A stretch of 64,000 nucleotides of DNA from an uncultured Roseibium sp. GTDB lineage: Bacteria; Pseudomonadota; Alphaproteobacteria; Rhizobiales; Stappiaceae. Under the pieces are notes generated by a model. That model did not search any database. It was not told the DNA's origin and saw nothing but the letters and a program-made list of their open reading frames with translations. A program made the position numbers and the translations under genes. This document shows, one piece after another, positions 17,607 through 25,971 of this stretch. Each line of letters starts with the position of its first letter. Within the stretch, counting starts at the first letter, position 1. The stretch spans positions 4,748,001 through 4,812,000 of the forward strand of contig NZ_OY769915.1 in the NCBI RefSeq assembly GCF_963669205.1. The letters run 5' to 3'.

Positions 17607-17711
17607 GGCGTTTCCTTCCCGACCGGCCGACCGAAGTGATTTCTTCCATCTGAGGCAAAAAGCTGCATAAATTCAAATCATAAAAACCCAAACTGAGCAG
17701 TGGTTTTCCTT
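17607..17711. promoter_or_regulatory. Divergent promoter region between tmpA and its LysR regulator
   Basis: 105 bp between the two start codons, AT-rich in its centre (TAAATTCAAATCATAAAAAC, near 17668-17687). The arrangement is the usual one for a LysR protein that controls the divergent operon and itself. I could not fix a single T-N11-A box with confidence. Confidence 0.5.
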
Positions 17712-18566
17712 ATGGACGAGTCTTTCTACAAACTCCCGCCCCTGGAGTGGGTCCGTGCCTTCGAGGCCGCCGCCCGTCTGGGCAGCTTCACTGCGGCCGC
17801 AGCCGAAACCGGCCTGACCCAGCCGGCGATCAGCCAGCGGATCGGGCAGTTGGAGAAACACCTCGGCACGCAACTGTTCCTGCGACAGGCGCGCACGATT
17901 TCACTGACGGTCGATGGCGAAACCTGGCTGCCGCATGTTCAGGCGGCCTTGCGCACCTTGAGCGAAAGCGCCGAGTTGCTGTTTGCCAGCCGCCGGCTAC
18001 GCCTGACCATCTCGGCCAGCCAGTCCGTGATTTCAATGTGGCTGGCCCCGCGGCTGGCCAGGGCTTGCGCGGCAACCGGCGCCCAGATTTCCGTGCAGTC
18101 CTATATCCTGGGCGGCCAGACCGCGACGACGGACACAACAATCCAGATCAGATACGGCTCCGGGGACTGGCCGCATCACTTTCAGCGTCCGCTTTACAAG
18201 GAAGCGCTCGCTCCCGTGTGCGCGCCGGAGCTGGCATGTGAAGATTGGACTGCCCTGCCCAGGATCGCCTGCACCGGACCGCGCCCTGATTGGGGTCAAT
18301 TTTCCGAACGGTTCGGCATCCCCTCCACGCCGATACCCCGGATCAGGGTCGACACCTTGCACGGAGCAATCGCCGCGGCGAAGGCCGGACAGGGCGTCGC
18401 GCTCGGTTCGCTGGCGCTTTGTTCCGAGGAGATCAACGCCGGCTCGCTGATCCGCCTCGGCAACGATGTTTACGAACACGCCGAAACCTACTGGTTGCTG
18501 GCCTCGCGGAATGCGATCGGCGGGCGGCAATGGGACGCGCTTTCAAGCGAACTGGTGTCACCGTGA
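17712..18566 (+). CDS. LysR-family regulator, GcvA-like, divergent to tmpAB
   Basis: 284 aa from ATG 17712. The N-terminal HTH is PPLEWVRAFEAAARLGSFTAAAAETGLTQPAISQRIGQLEKHLGTQLFLR (about 8-57), of the GcvA type. A type-2 periplasmic-binding-like effector domain follows, with IRYGSGDWPHHFQRPLYKEALAPVCAPEL in the middle. It points away from tmpA across a short shared promoter region, so it likely activates tmpA-tmpB-phosphohydrolase in response to the phosphonate or a product. Effector unknown. Confidence 0.88.
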   Translation: MDESFYKLPPLEWVRAFEAAARLGSFTAAAAETGLTQPAISQRIGQLEKHLGTQLFLRQARTISLTVDGETWLPHVQAALRTLSESAELLFASRRLRLTISASQSVISMWLAPRLARACAATGAQISVQSYILGGQTATTDTTIQIRYGSGDWPHHFQRPLYKEALAPVCAPELACEDWTALPRIACTGPRPDWGQFSERFGIPSTPIPRIRVDTLHGAIAAAKAGQGVALGSLALCSEEINAGSLIRLGNDVYEHAETYWLLASRNAIGGRQWDALSSELVSP

Positions 18567-18618
18567 TCAAGGAAGAAATGGAGACAGCCGGAAAACACGG
18601 AGCCATTCACAAAGGCAT

Positions 18619-20502
18619 CTAGAACACCAGGTTCATGACCACCAGCGACACGACCAGAAACAGGACAGTCATGATCCCGCCACTCTTGATGAAATCCGTC
18701 ACCTTGTAACCGGCCGGCCCCATGATGAGCGCGTTGACCTGGTGCGTCGGGATCAGGAAGGAATTTGATGTCGAAATTGCCACGGTGAGCGCGAATATGG
18801 CCGGATCGCCGCCAGCGGCGACCGCAATGGAGACCGCGAGCGGCACCAGAAGGACAGTCGCCCCCACATTGGACATGATGAGCGTGAACACCGTGGCCAG
18901 AACGGCAAGCCCCGCCTGCAGCAACCACACTGGCCAGCCGTGCAAGAGCAGAAGGATCTGTTGCGCAATCCACTCGGCGGTGCCGGATGTCTGAACCGCT
19001 TGCCCCAAGGGAATGAGACTGGCCAAAAGAAAGACCGTGCTCCAGCTCACGGCCTCGTAGGCGTCATCGATATCGAGAACCCCGGTGAGGATCATTCCGG
19101 CAGCACCCGTCAGCAGGCAAAGGGAAAGGCGCAAATCCGTGAGCAGGATCAGGGACAGGGACACAAGGAAGAAGAACAGGGCCCAGACGACCTTTTTCGG
19201 GCGGAGCTCCTCATGGGGAAAATCGGTCGTGACGACCACGAAGTCGCGATTTTGCGTCAGTCTCGTCAGCGCCTCCCAGGTCGTGAGAATCACGATCGTG
19301 TCTCCGGCGCGAAACGGGACCTCGGCGATCTGGGTCGGTTCATGGTCTTCCGTCGACACCAGGCTCAGCGTTTCTTCGCCGCGATGGATCGCAAGCATGC
19401 TCGCGCCATACGTCTTGCGGAAGACGACGTCGTGGGCGCACTTGCCGATGATCGAAGAACCCGGTGTCACGACGATTTCGGCCACGCCGGACTTGGTCGG
19501 GGCGTAATCCTCGGCAAAGACATCCAGCTTGTCGTGGAGGATGAAATTCGCATCCTCTACCATGTGCCGGACTTCCTTCGCGCGGCCGAGCACGGCCAGT
19601 CGGCAGGGCGTCGTGATCTTGGTCGTGATGACGGGCGCAAACCAGGTTTTCCCGTGGAAGGCGCTGCCGATGATGTAGACATGGTAACGCTCGATGACGT
19701 CATCGAAGGTTTGTCCCTCAACGGGATGTCCCGCAGGGATCGTGATCTCGAAGATGTCGGTCTTCAGACCGTAGATCTTCTTGAGATACTCCTTCATCGG
19801 CTGCGCGCTGGTGGCATCGCCGGCCTCCTGCTCCCCCGGCAGGATCCACCGGCCGAAGATCATGAAATACAAGATGCCCGAGGCGACGAGGGCGACGCCG
19901 ACAGGTGTCACCGAAAACAGGCTGAATGTGCCCATCTGAGCCGTTTCCGGAAGCGACCGGTTGGCCGTCACGATCAGATCATTCAGCAGGATCAGCGGCG
20001 AGGATCCGACCATTGTCAGCGTTCCACCCAGGATCGCGCAGAAACCCATTGGCATCAGCAAACGGCTGAGCGGCAGTTCCGTGCGCACCGAGATACGGCT
20101 GACGACGGGCAGAAACAGGGCCGCGGCACCGACATTCTGCATGAACGAGGAGATGACACCGACCGTGCCCGAGACGATTGGAACGACCCGCGCCTCGGAA
20201 CTGCCGCCGTGTTTCAGGATAAGGGCTGCGACCTTGCTCATCAGGCCGGTCTTGTCGAGCCCGGCGCCGATGATCATGACGGCTATGATCGAGACGACGG
20301 CATTGGACGCGAGCCCGTTGAACAACGTGCTGACATCCGCAAGGGAATGAAGACCGGGCATCTGGCTGAGAAGGCCGAGCAGCACCATGACCAGAATGGC
20401 CGCAAAATCGATACGAACGACTTCCGAGACGAACAGGACGACCGTGAAAACGAGCAGCCCCAGAACCACCATCATCGGATAGGTTAGAGTGATTGCCTCC
20501 AC
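18619..20502 (-). CDS. SLC13-family permease with cytoplasmic TrkA-C domains
   Basis: 627 aa inner-membrane transporter from GTG 20502, with GGGGGG at an RBS-like distance. About five or six helices (MVVLGLLVFTVVLFVSEVV and onward) precede a soluble middle part (about 210-400) that fits one or two TrkA-C/RCK-C regulatory domains (ITIPAGHPVEGQTFDDVIERY, then GSSIIGKCAHDVVFRKTYGASMLAI). A second helix set ends the protein. SLC13/DASS relatives import sulfate, dicarboxylates or other anions with Na+, and the ion is not evident here. It is convergent with the LysR gene and not clearly part of the phosphonate operon. Confidence 0.87.
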   Translation of the reverse strand: MEAITLTYPMMVVLGLLVFTVVLFVSEVVRIDFAAILVMVLLGLLSQMPGLHSLADVSTLFNGLASNAVVSIIAVMIIGAGLDKTGLMSKVAALILKHGGSSEARVVPIVSGTVGVISSFMQNVGAAALFLPVVSRISVRTELPLSRLLMPMGFCAILGGTLTMVGSSPLILLNDLIVTANRSLPETAQMGTFSLFSVTPVGVALVASGILYFMIFGRWILPGEQEAGDATSAQPMKEYLKKIYGLKTDIFEITIPAGHPVEGQTFDDVIERYHVYIIGSAFHGKTWFAPVITTKITTPCRLAVLGRAKEVRHMVEDANFILHDKLDVFAEDYAPTKSGVAEIVVTPGSSIIGKCAHDVVFRKTYGASMLAIHRGEETLSLVSTEDHEPTQIAEVPFRAGDTIVILTTWEALTRLTQNRDFVVVTTDFPHEELRPKKVVWALFFFLVSLSLILLTDLRLSLCLLTGAAGMILTGVLDIDDAYEAVSWSTVFLLASLIPLGQAVQTSGTAEWIAQQILLLLHGWPVWLLQAGLAVLATVFTLIMSNVGATVLLVPLAVSIAVAAGGDPAIFALTVAISTSNSFLIPTHQVNALIMGPAGYKVTDFIKSGGIMTVLFLVVSLVVMNLVF

Positions 20503-20746
20503 CTTGTGTGCCCCCCGGCATTTTGTTTTTGTCAGACCGAAGCGGATCGGCCCTTTTTTGCCTCAACCACCGGACCGGCGTGTTCGCGTGTCCGTGGCTG
20601 GCAGGCAGGCTAGCAAACTGAAAGACCGTAATCCATCCCGGAGCGGCCACATGTGGTCCTGTGTGTCCGCGCGCGTTCCACCGCTCGCCGGTCGCGGCGG
20701 GAAACGGACGCAGTGATGTCTACGTGAGCCCGGTCAGGCTTCCTCG

Positions 20747-21967
20747 TTATTGCGATCCCGCAAGGATCTTCGGGACCTTGTTTGGCCGCAGCCGATGGGC
20801 ATCCGGCATGCCTTTGCCCAGAAGCGGGCGCAGATAGAGGCGGAACTCGTCCGTCACATCATGTCCGGACGCCGTGATGAATTCGTCGGGCATCGTCCGG
20901 GTCTTGCCGGCAACAAGTTCCAGCGGCACCAGTTCATAGTCCACGGAGTAGTGACCGGTGCGCTTGATCGTCACTGATCCGTCGCGATCACCGAACATGC
21001 CGTATTGAACCGCTTTCTCACCGACTTCGCGGGCTTCGTTCTGGTCGACATCGGAAACACATCCGACAAAACTGCGCTGGATATAACCGAGCGTATCGCC
21101 CCGGACCCGCGTGATCTTCAATTCCTGCTTGACCTTCTGCGTCAGCAAATCGGCCAGGGCACCGGTGCCCGACAATTGCACATTGCCGTGGGCGTCGCGT
21201 TCGATCTCGCTGGCCAGTTTGGCGATGATCGGTGTGCCGGAGCCGTCATGGATACCTTCGCTCACGGCAACGACGCAGCGCCCGTGCCGGTCATAGACGT
21301 CCTTGACGTCCCTGATGAACTTGTCGATCTCGAACGTGCGCTCGGGCATGTAGATGAGATGCGGGCCGTCATCGGAGAATTTCTTGCCCAGCGCCGAGGC
21401 GGCCGTGAGAAAGCCGGCATGGCGCCCCATCACGACACCGATATAGATGCCGGGCAACGCCGCATTGTCGAGATTGATGCCCATGAATGCCTGCGCCACA
21501 TAGCGGGCAGCCGAGGGAAAACCGGGTGTGTGGTCATTCTCGACCAGGTCGTTGTCGATGGTCTTCGGAATGTGGATGCAGCGCATGTTGTAGTCGGCCT
21601 TGCGCGCTTCTTCATTCACGATCCGGACCGTATCCGAGGAATCGTTGCCGCCGGTGTAAAAGAAATAGCCGATCTGGTGCGCGCGCAGGACCTTGAAGAG
21701 TTCCTGGCAGTATTTCAGATCCGGCTTGTCCCGCGTCGAGCCAAGCGCCGAAGACGGCGTATCGGCGACCATTTCCAGATTGTGGGTCGTCTCCTGGGTC
21801 AGATCGTAGAAGTCCTCGTCCAGGATCCCCCGAACACCATGTACGGCGCCGTAGATCAACTCGACAGAGCGGAACTTTCGTGATTCAAGGACCGCGCCAA
21901 CCATCGATTGGTTGATAACTGCGGTCGGACCGCCCCCCTGGGCCACAAGTACCTTGCCGTGAAACAC
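20747..21967 (-). CDS. pfp: 6-phosphofructokinase, pyrophosphate-dependent type
   Basis: 406 aa from GTG 21967 with a good GAGGAGA RBS (21974-21980). It phosphorylates fructose 6-phosphate reversibly, probably with PPi. The phosphate-donor loop is VAQGGGPTAVINQS (about 8-21). GGNDSSDT (about 106-113) and PKTIDND (about 134-140) follow, and the Lys in PKTIDND is the usual PPi-type marker. The frame stays open upstream through repeat elements up to 22189, but that part is not protein-like. The gene is isolated, with 244 bp to the SLC13 gene and no recognised feature between. A miniature element ends 27 bp upstream of the start codon, so its promoter lies within or beyond the element. Confidence 0.9.
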   Translation of the reverse strand: MFHGKVLVAQGGGPTAVINQSMVGAVLESRKFRSVELIYGAVHGVRGILDEDFYDLTQETTHNLEMVADTPSSALGSTRDKPDLKYCQELFKVLRAHQIGYFFYTGGNDSSDTVRIVNEEARKADYNMRCIHIPKTIDNDLVENDHTPGFPSAARYVAQAFMGINLDNAALPGIYIGVVMGRHAGFLTAASALGKKFSDDGPHLIYMPERTFEIDKFIRDVKDVYDRHGRCVVAVSEGIHDGSGTPIIAKLASEIERDAHGNVQLSGTGALADLLTQKVKQELKITRVRGDTLGYIQRSFVGCVSDVDQNEAREVGEKAVQYGMFGDRDGSVTIKRTGHYSVDYELVPLELVAGKTRTMPDEFITASGHDVTDEFRLYLRPLLGKGMPDAHRLRPNKVPKILAGSQ

Positions 21968-21993
21968 GAAAATTCTCCTCTTCAATCCAGATC

Positions 21994-22526
21994 TAGGGTC
22001 AGGACCCATTAATTTGGTTGAATTGGCGCTGCAAACGGCAATGAGCTGCAAGGAAAAGCACGACAAGCGGGCTTCCTGCCCGGTTGAGCGGTTTGACGAA
22101 GCAGATCGAAGCCGTTTTTGCGTCCCGGAGGGATAGGGTACGGACACATAAATGAGACCGAAATGGTTTGAGGCGGATTGCTTCTCCACAAGGAGCGGAA
22201 GCGCAGGAAATGTGGTTCATTTTCAAGCCTTTCGCGACGCCGGGGAGGCGCAATCCGGTCAAATCCGAAGGACATGGAAATGGCTTCACCCCGTGGCGTC
22301 AGCGTGCTTGACCGGGCGGGAAGCCCGCTCCGCGCACACTTCCTAACGGGATTTCGCCATTTCGCATGCCATTTTAGTCTCATTTATGTGTCCGTACCCT
22401 ATGTGGATTTGCCCGGCAACATCGTTGCAAACCTTTGGAAACCGGACGGTTTCCTGCAGCTTTGCGCCTCGTATCCGAACAAATTCATCCCTACCAATTC
22501 ATCCAAATTAATGGGTCCTGACCCTA
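21994..22526. mobile_element. Outer MITE, interrupted by a second element
   Basis: Perfect 24-bp terminal inverted repeats, 21994-22017 and 22503-22526, starting TAGGGTCAGGACCCATTAAT. They resemble the copy A ends but differ at several positions. Removing the inserted 22134-22401 element leaves about 265 bp, close to the family length. TA is present at both ends. No transposase is encoded. Together with the inner copy it fills most of the 676-bp gap between pfp and the DeoR gene; 22527-22643 shows no gene. Confidence 0.82.
22134..22401. mobile_element. 268-bp MITE, copy B, inserted into the outer element
   Basis: Perfect 25-bp terminal inverted repeats, 22134-22158 and 22377-22401, starting TAGGGTACGGACACATAAAT. 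The length is identical to copy A (14071-14338) and the interior is clearly homologous. Flanking TA on both sides fits TA duplication. Because it splits the outer element, it arrived later. Confidence 0.87.
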
Positions 22527-22643
22527 GAACCTCGCACCAATCATGGTCAGAGGACAAGCGCCCAGAGCAAATCAATTGCGTGTTGGATCATTTGATGCCG
22601 GAAGGACAATCGCGGACCGGGAGCAAGCCGCCCCAGGGTGGCG

Positions 22644-23405
22644 TCAGTGACCGGGAACGCGGATTTCCAGGTCCGCGAACAGTCCGGCGAAATCCGCCGG
22701 CGGCGTTCTGTCGGTCACGAGATAGTCTCCGGGTTTGAGCGTCGGTTGACGCAGCGCCGGCTTGCGCATTTGCGGCTCGAACTTGGAATGATCGACCGCC
22801 ATGATCGCCCGTCCCGCATTCGCCAGCATCGCGCTCGCGATATCGACTTCGCATTGCTCGTGGACGAGGAAGCCCTTCCGGGCATCGACCAGCGACGCCG
22901 ATAACAATACGTAGTCGACCTGCATGCGGTCGATGACCTCGAATGCCGACCGGTCGAAAGCCGCACCATCATGATCCCTGAGCTGCGTTCCCGCCATGGA
23001 GACATTGTTGCCCGGGATCATCGCAAGTGTGCTCGCCACATAGGCTGAATTGGTGACCACCGTAAGCTCACGGCGGCTTCGCAGCGCCTGTGCGACGAAA
23101 CCGGATGTCGATCCGGTATCGATGGCGATGCTGTCGCCATCCTGAATGATTTTCACGACCTCTTCGGCGACCGCCACCTTGGCTTCCCGGTTCAGGTTCA
23201 TGCGGGCGAGGTAAGGCAGATCGGCCGCCGACTTGGTCGAAACCAGTGCACCATGCACCTTCTGCAACGCGCCGCGGTCCACCAGGGGCCGTGAAACCCT
23301 GCGGATGGTCTGATCCGAAACGCCGAGAAGACGCGACAGTTCCTGCACGCTGACGGTGCCACGCATTTCCACGGTCTGCAGGAGCGTTGTTTCGTATTTC
23401 GACAT
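22644..23405 (-). CDS. DeoR/GlpR-family transcriptional regulator
   Basis: 253 aa. The N-terminal HTH (MRGTVSVQELSRLLGVSDQTIRRVSRPLVDRGALQKVHGALV, about 13-54) has the DeoR signature form. The C-terminal DeoRC sensor domain has the phosphosugar-site motif DGDSIAIDTGSTSGFVAQAL near 90-110. Family members usually repress and sense a phosphorylated catabolic intermediate. It is divergent from the first flavin oxidoreductase gene; their shared region holds two copies of TGTTGNTTTTTGTT. The presence of two kinases and a phosphatase in the cluster fits a phosphorylated effector. Confidence 0.9.
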   Translation of the reverse strand: MSKYETTLLQTVEMRGTVSVQELSRLLGVSDQTIRRVSRPLVDRGALQKVHGALVSTKSAADLPYLARMNLNREAKVAVAEEVVKIIQDGDSIAIDTGSTSGFVAQALRSRRELTVVTNSAYVASTLAMIPGNNVSMAGTQLRDHDGAAFDRSAFEVIDRMQVDYVLLSASLVDARKGFLVHEQCEVDIASAMLANAGRAIMAVDHSKFEPQMRKPALRQPTLKPGDYLVTDRTPPADFAGLFADLEIRVPGH

Positions 23406-23460
23406 GAAGCCTGTTTACACCAAAGTTTCTGGTCGAATAAGTCTATTTTGCACCTGCATT

Positions 23461-23479
23461 TCAACAAAAATCAACATTT
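23461..23479 (-). promoter_or_regulatory. Operator-like box 1 of the DeoR regulon
   Basis: On the minus strand it reads AAATGTTGATTTTTGTTGA, 55 bp upstream of the DeoR start. TGTTG repeats after 10 bp, which places two half-sites on one face of the helix. It shares 13 fixed positions with box 2 and box 3. Confidence 0.6.
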
Positions 23480-23490
23480 CTGTTGTCTCA

Positions 23491-23512
23491 GTGTTGGTTT
23501 TTGTTAGCATTT
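23491..23512 (+). promoter_or_regulatory. Operator-like box 2 of the DeoR regulon
   Basis: GTGTTGGTTTTTGTTAGCATTT, opposite in orientation to box 1 and about three helical turns from it, 30 bp before the oxidoreductase ATG at 23543. It shares TGTTGNTTTTTGTT with the other boxes. Confidence 0.58.
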
Positions 23513-23542
23513 GCGCCGACTGACATCATGCGGACCTGCAAA

Positions 23543-25960
23543 ATGATCCAACATTCGGCCAAACACCTGATCATCGGCGGTGGCATTATCGGGTGCTCTA
23601 TTGCCTACCACCTGACCCGGATGGGGGAAAAGGATGTGGTTCTGCTGGAGCGTGCTGCCCTGACCGAAGGCGCAACCTGGCATGCCGCCGGACTGGTCGG
23701 ACAGCTGCGCTCGTCCCGCAACACCACCCGCATGCTGAAAAAATCAGTGGAGATGTACGACCGCCTGCAAGACGAAGAGGGCATGCAGTTCGACTGGAAG
23801 AAAACCGGGTCCCTCAGACTGGCCGCAACCCGGGAACGCCTTCTGGAAGCAAAACGCCTGGCAACCATGGCGCGCAGCTTCGATCTCGACATGCAGATCA
23901 TCAGCCCTGAAGAAGCCAGGGACCTGTTTCCGCTGATCGATGCACACGGGCTCGAGGGCGCAGCGTACATTCCCACCGACGGCCATGTCGATCCGGCCTC
24001 GCTCTGCCAGGCCGTCGCAGGTGCGGCCAGGCGCCAGGGCGCAGACATCCGTCAGGGTGTCGAAGTGCGGGATTTCACCGTCTCGAACGGCCGGATCACG
24101 GCGGTCGAGACAAGTGAAGGGGCCTTCGAAGCGGACACGGTGATCCTGGCCGCCGGCATGTGGAGCCGCGAACTGGGTGCGAAGCTCGGCATTCGCGTCC
24201 CCGCCTGCGCGGTCGAACACCAGTATATCGTGACCGAGCCCACTGGAACCGACGTCGGCCATTTTCCGACACTGCGCGACCCGGAGAGACTGGTCTACTA
24301 CAAGCCGGACGTGGCCGGACGACTGGTCATAGGCGGCTACGAGGAGGATACGCTTCCCTTTGGCGACCATGGCATTCCCGGTGCTTTCGTGCGACAGCTG
24401 CTGCCGGAAAACCTGGACCGCTTTCTGCCGCTGGCAGATCTCGCCAGCCAGGTGACGCCCGTCGTCAACGACGTCGGCATCCGCCAGGTCATCAACGGGC
24501 CGATCCCCTACTCCGCCGATGGCGATTTCGTCATGGGCTGGCAGCCCGGCTTCGGCAACCTGATGATGGCAACCGGCTTTCTCTATGGGATAGCGGCAGG
24601 CGGCGGCGCCGGGGAAATGATCGCCGAATGGGTGGTCGAGGGCCGTCCGTCGCTCGATCTCTGGCCGCTCGATGTGCGCCGCTTCGGACCGCATCACGGT
24701 ACGCGGACCTTCATGTATCCGCGCGCGGTCGAGCATTACGCCCACCACTACAAGAAACGGTATCCAGGTCAGGAACATGAGAGCGCGCGGCAGCTGCGCC
24801 TGTCACCGCTTTACCGGAAGCTGAAGGATCAGGGTGCGGTCTACGGCTCTAAGAACGGCTGGGAACGCCCGCTCTGGTTTGCTCCTGAAGGCGTTGAACC
24901 CGTGGACCAGCTGGATTTCCTTGATCCGGGCTGGAAGACATATGCAGCCGAAGAACACAAGGCGGTACGCGAGCGGGTCGGATTGATCGACCAGTCGAGC
25001 TTTTCCAAGTTCGAGATTGCCGGGTCCGATGCTCTTGCCGCGTTGCAACGGCTGACCGTTTCCAACATGGACAAGCCGGCCGGCTCGGTCATCTATACGC
25101 AAATGTGCAATGACCGCGGCGGCGTCGAAGCGGATGTAACGATCATCCGTCTCGCGCGCGACCGGTTCTACCTCGTGACCGGATCCGGTTTCGGCGTTCA
25201 CGACAGCGACTGGATCAGGCGCAACCTGCCCGAAAACGCTTCGGTCTATATGACGGAAGTCACCAGCGGATATGCCGTGATCAATATTGTCGGCCCAAGG
25301 TCGCGCGACGTGCTGGCTGCTGCATCCGAAAGCGATGTATCAAACGAGGCGATCACGTTCGCGACGATGCGGGAAATTGTTGTCGGTGCCGCCCCCGTCC
25401 GGGCAGCCCGCATCGGCTATGTCGGCGAGCTTGGCTACGAACTGCACATTCCGACGGAGTTCGCAGCGCATGTCTATGACACGCTGTGGGCAGCGGGTGG
25501 TGCGCACGGCATCGCCAATGTCGGCTACCGCGCCATCGAGAGCCTCAGAATGGAAAAAGGCTACGTCTACTGGTCCGCTGACGTCACCCCGGATTACACG
25601 CCGGTCGAGGCGGGTCTCGGCTTCCGGGTACATCTCAAGTCGAAAGGCGACTTTCTCGGACGCGCGGTCCTCGAAGGTCAGAAGACCACGGGCATTGAAC
25701 GCAGGCTTTGCACATTCGTGACGCCGGAACATCTACCGCTGACCGGCGGGGAGACCATCTTGCTCGGAGATCGTGTCGTCTCCTCCGCAACCTCGGTCGG
25801 CTATGGCTGCACGGTGGGCAGGACAATCGTACGCGGCTATCTGGACAAGGCTCACTGGGACTGTTCAGATTTCAGTCTCGAGGTCTTCGGCGAATGCTAT
25901 CCGGTCACGCAGGCGGAAAGCCCGCTTTATGATCCGGAAAACAGTGCGCTCAAGGGATGA
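23543..25960 (+). CDS. Dimethylglycine-dehydrogenase-like flavoenzyme with GcvT folate domain (copy 1)
   Basis: 805 aa from ATG 23543; ATG 23528 is possible, and neither has a strong RBS. The N-terminal DAO/FAD domain starts HLIIGGGIIGCSIAYHLTRMG. His47 in TWHAAGLVGQLRS is the position that carries covalent FAD in dimethylglycine and related dehydrogenases. From about 430 an aminomethyltransferase (GcvT) domain follows (DKPAGSVIYTQMCNDRGGVEADVTI, ELGYELHIPTEF, GYRAIESLRMEKGY), which binds tetrahydrofolate and takes the one-carbon unit. The expected reaction is oxidative N-demethylation of a methylated amine. The stop overlaps the following kinase region. The substrate is not fixed by sequence; copy 2 is at 32800. 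Confidence 0.86.
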   Translation: MIQHSAKHLIIGGGIIGCSIAYHLTRMGEKDVVLLERAALTEGATWHAAGLVGQLRSSRNTTRMLKKSVEMYDRLQDEEGMQFDWKKTGSLRLAATRERLLEAKRLATMARSFDLDMQIISPEEARDLFPLIDAHGLEGAAYIPTDGHVDPASLCQAVAGAARRQGADIRQGVEVRDFTVSNGRITAVETSEGAFEADTVILAAGMWSRELGAKLGIRVPACAVEHQYIVTEPTGTDVGHFPTLRDPERLVYYKPDVAGRLVIGGYEEDTLPFGDHGIPGAFVRQLLPENLDRFLPLADLASQVTPVVNDVGIRQVINGPIPYSADGDFVMGWQPGFGNLMMATGFLYGIAAGGGAGEMIAEWVVEGRPSLDLWPLDVRRFGPHHGTRTFMYPRAVEHYAHHYKKRYPGQEHESARQLRLSPLYRKLKDQGAVYGSKNGWERPLWFAPEGVEPVDQLDFLDPGWKTYAAEEHKAVRERVGLIDQSSFSKFEIAGSDALAALQRLTVSNMDKPAGSVIYTQMCNDRGGVEADVTIIRLARDRFYLVTGSGFGVHDSDWIRRNLPENASVYMTEVTSGYAVINIVGPRSRDVLAAASESDVSNEAITFATMREIVVGAAPVRAARIGYVGELGYELHIPTEFAAHVYDTLWAAGGAHGIANVGYRAIESLRMEKGYVYWSADVTPDYTPVEAGLGFRVHLKSKGDFLGRAVLEGQKTTGIERRLCTFVTPEHLPLTGGETILLGDRVVSSATSVGYGCTVGRTIVRGYLDKAHWDCSDFSLEVFGECYPVTQAESPLYDPENSALKG

Positions 25961-25971
25961 ACGGGGGAAAC

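Noticed and set aside
18940..20487. 515-codon open frame on the plus strand
   Set aside because: It is fully antisense to the SLC13 permease, is rich in Arg/Asp/Gln/His as expected for the complement of a hydrophobic gene, and has no family motif.
21968..22189. N-terminal extension of the phosphofructokinase
   Set aside because: It reads through two different repeat elements; a strong RBS precedes GTG 21967, where the family domain begins.
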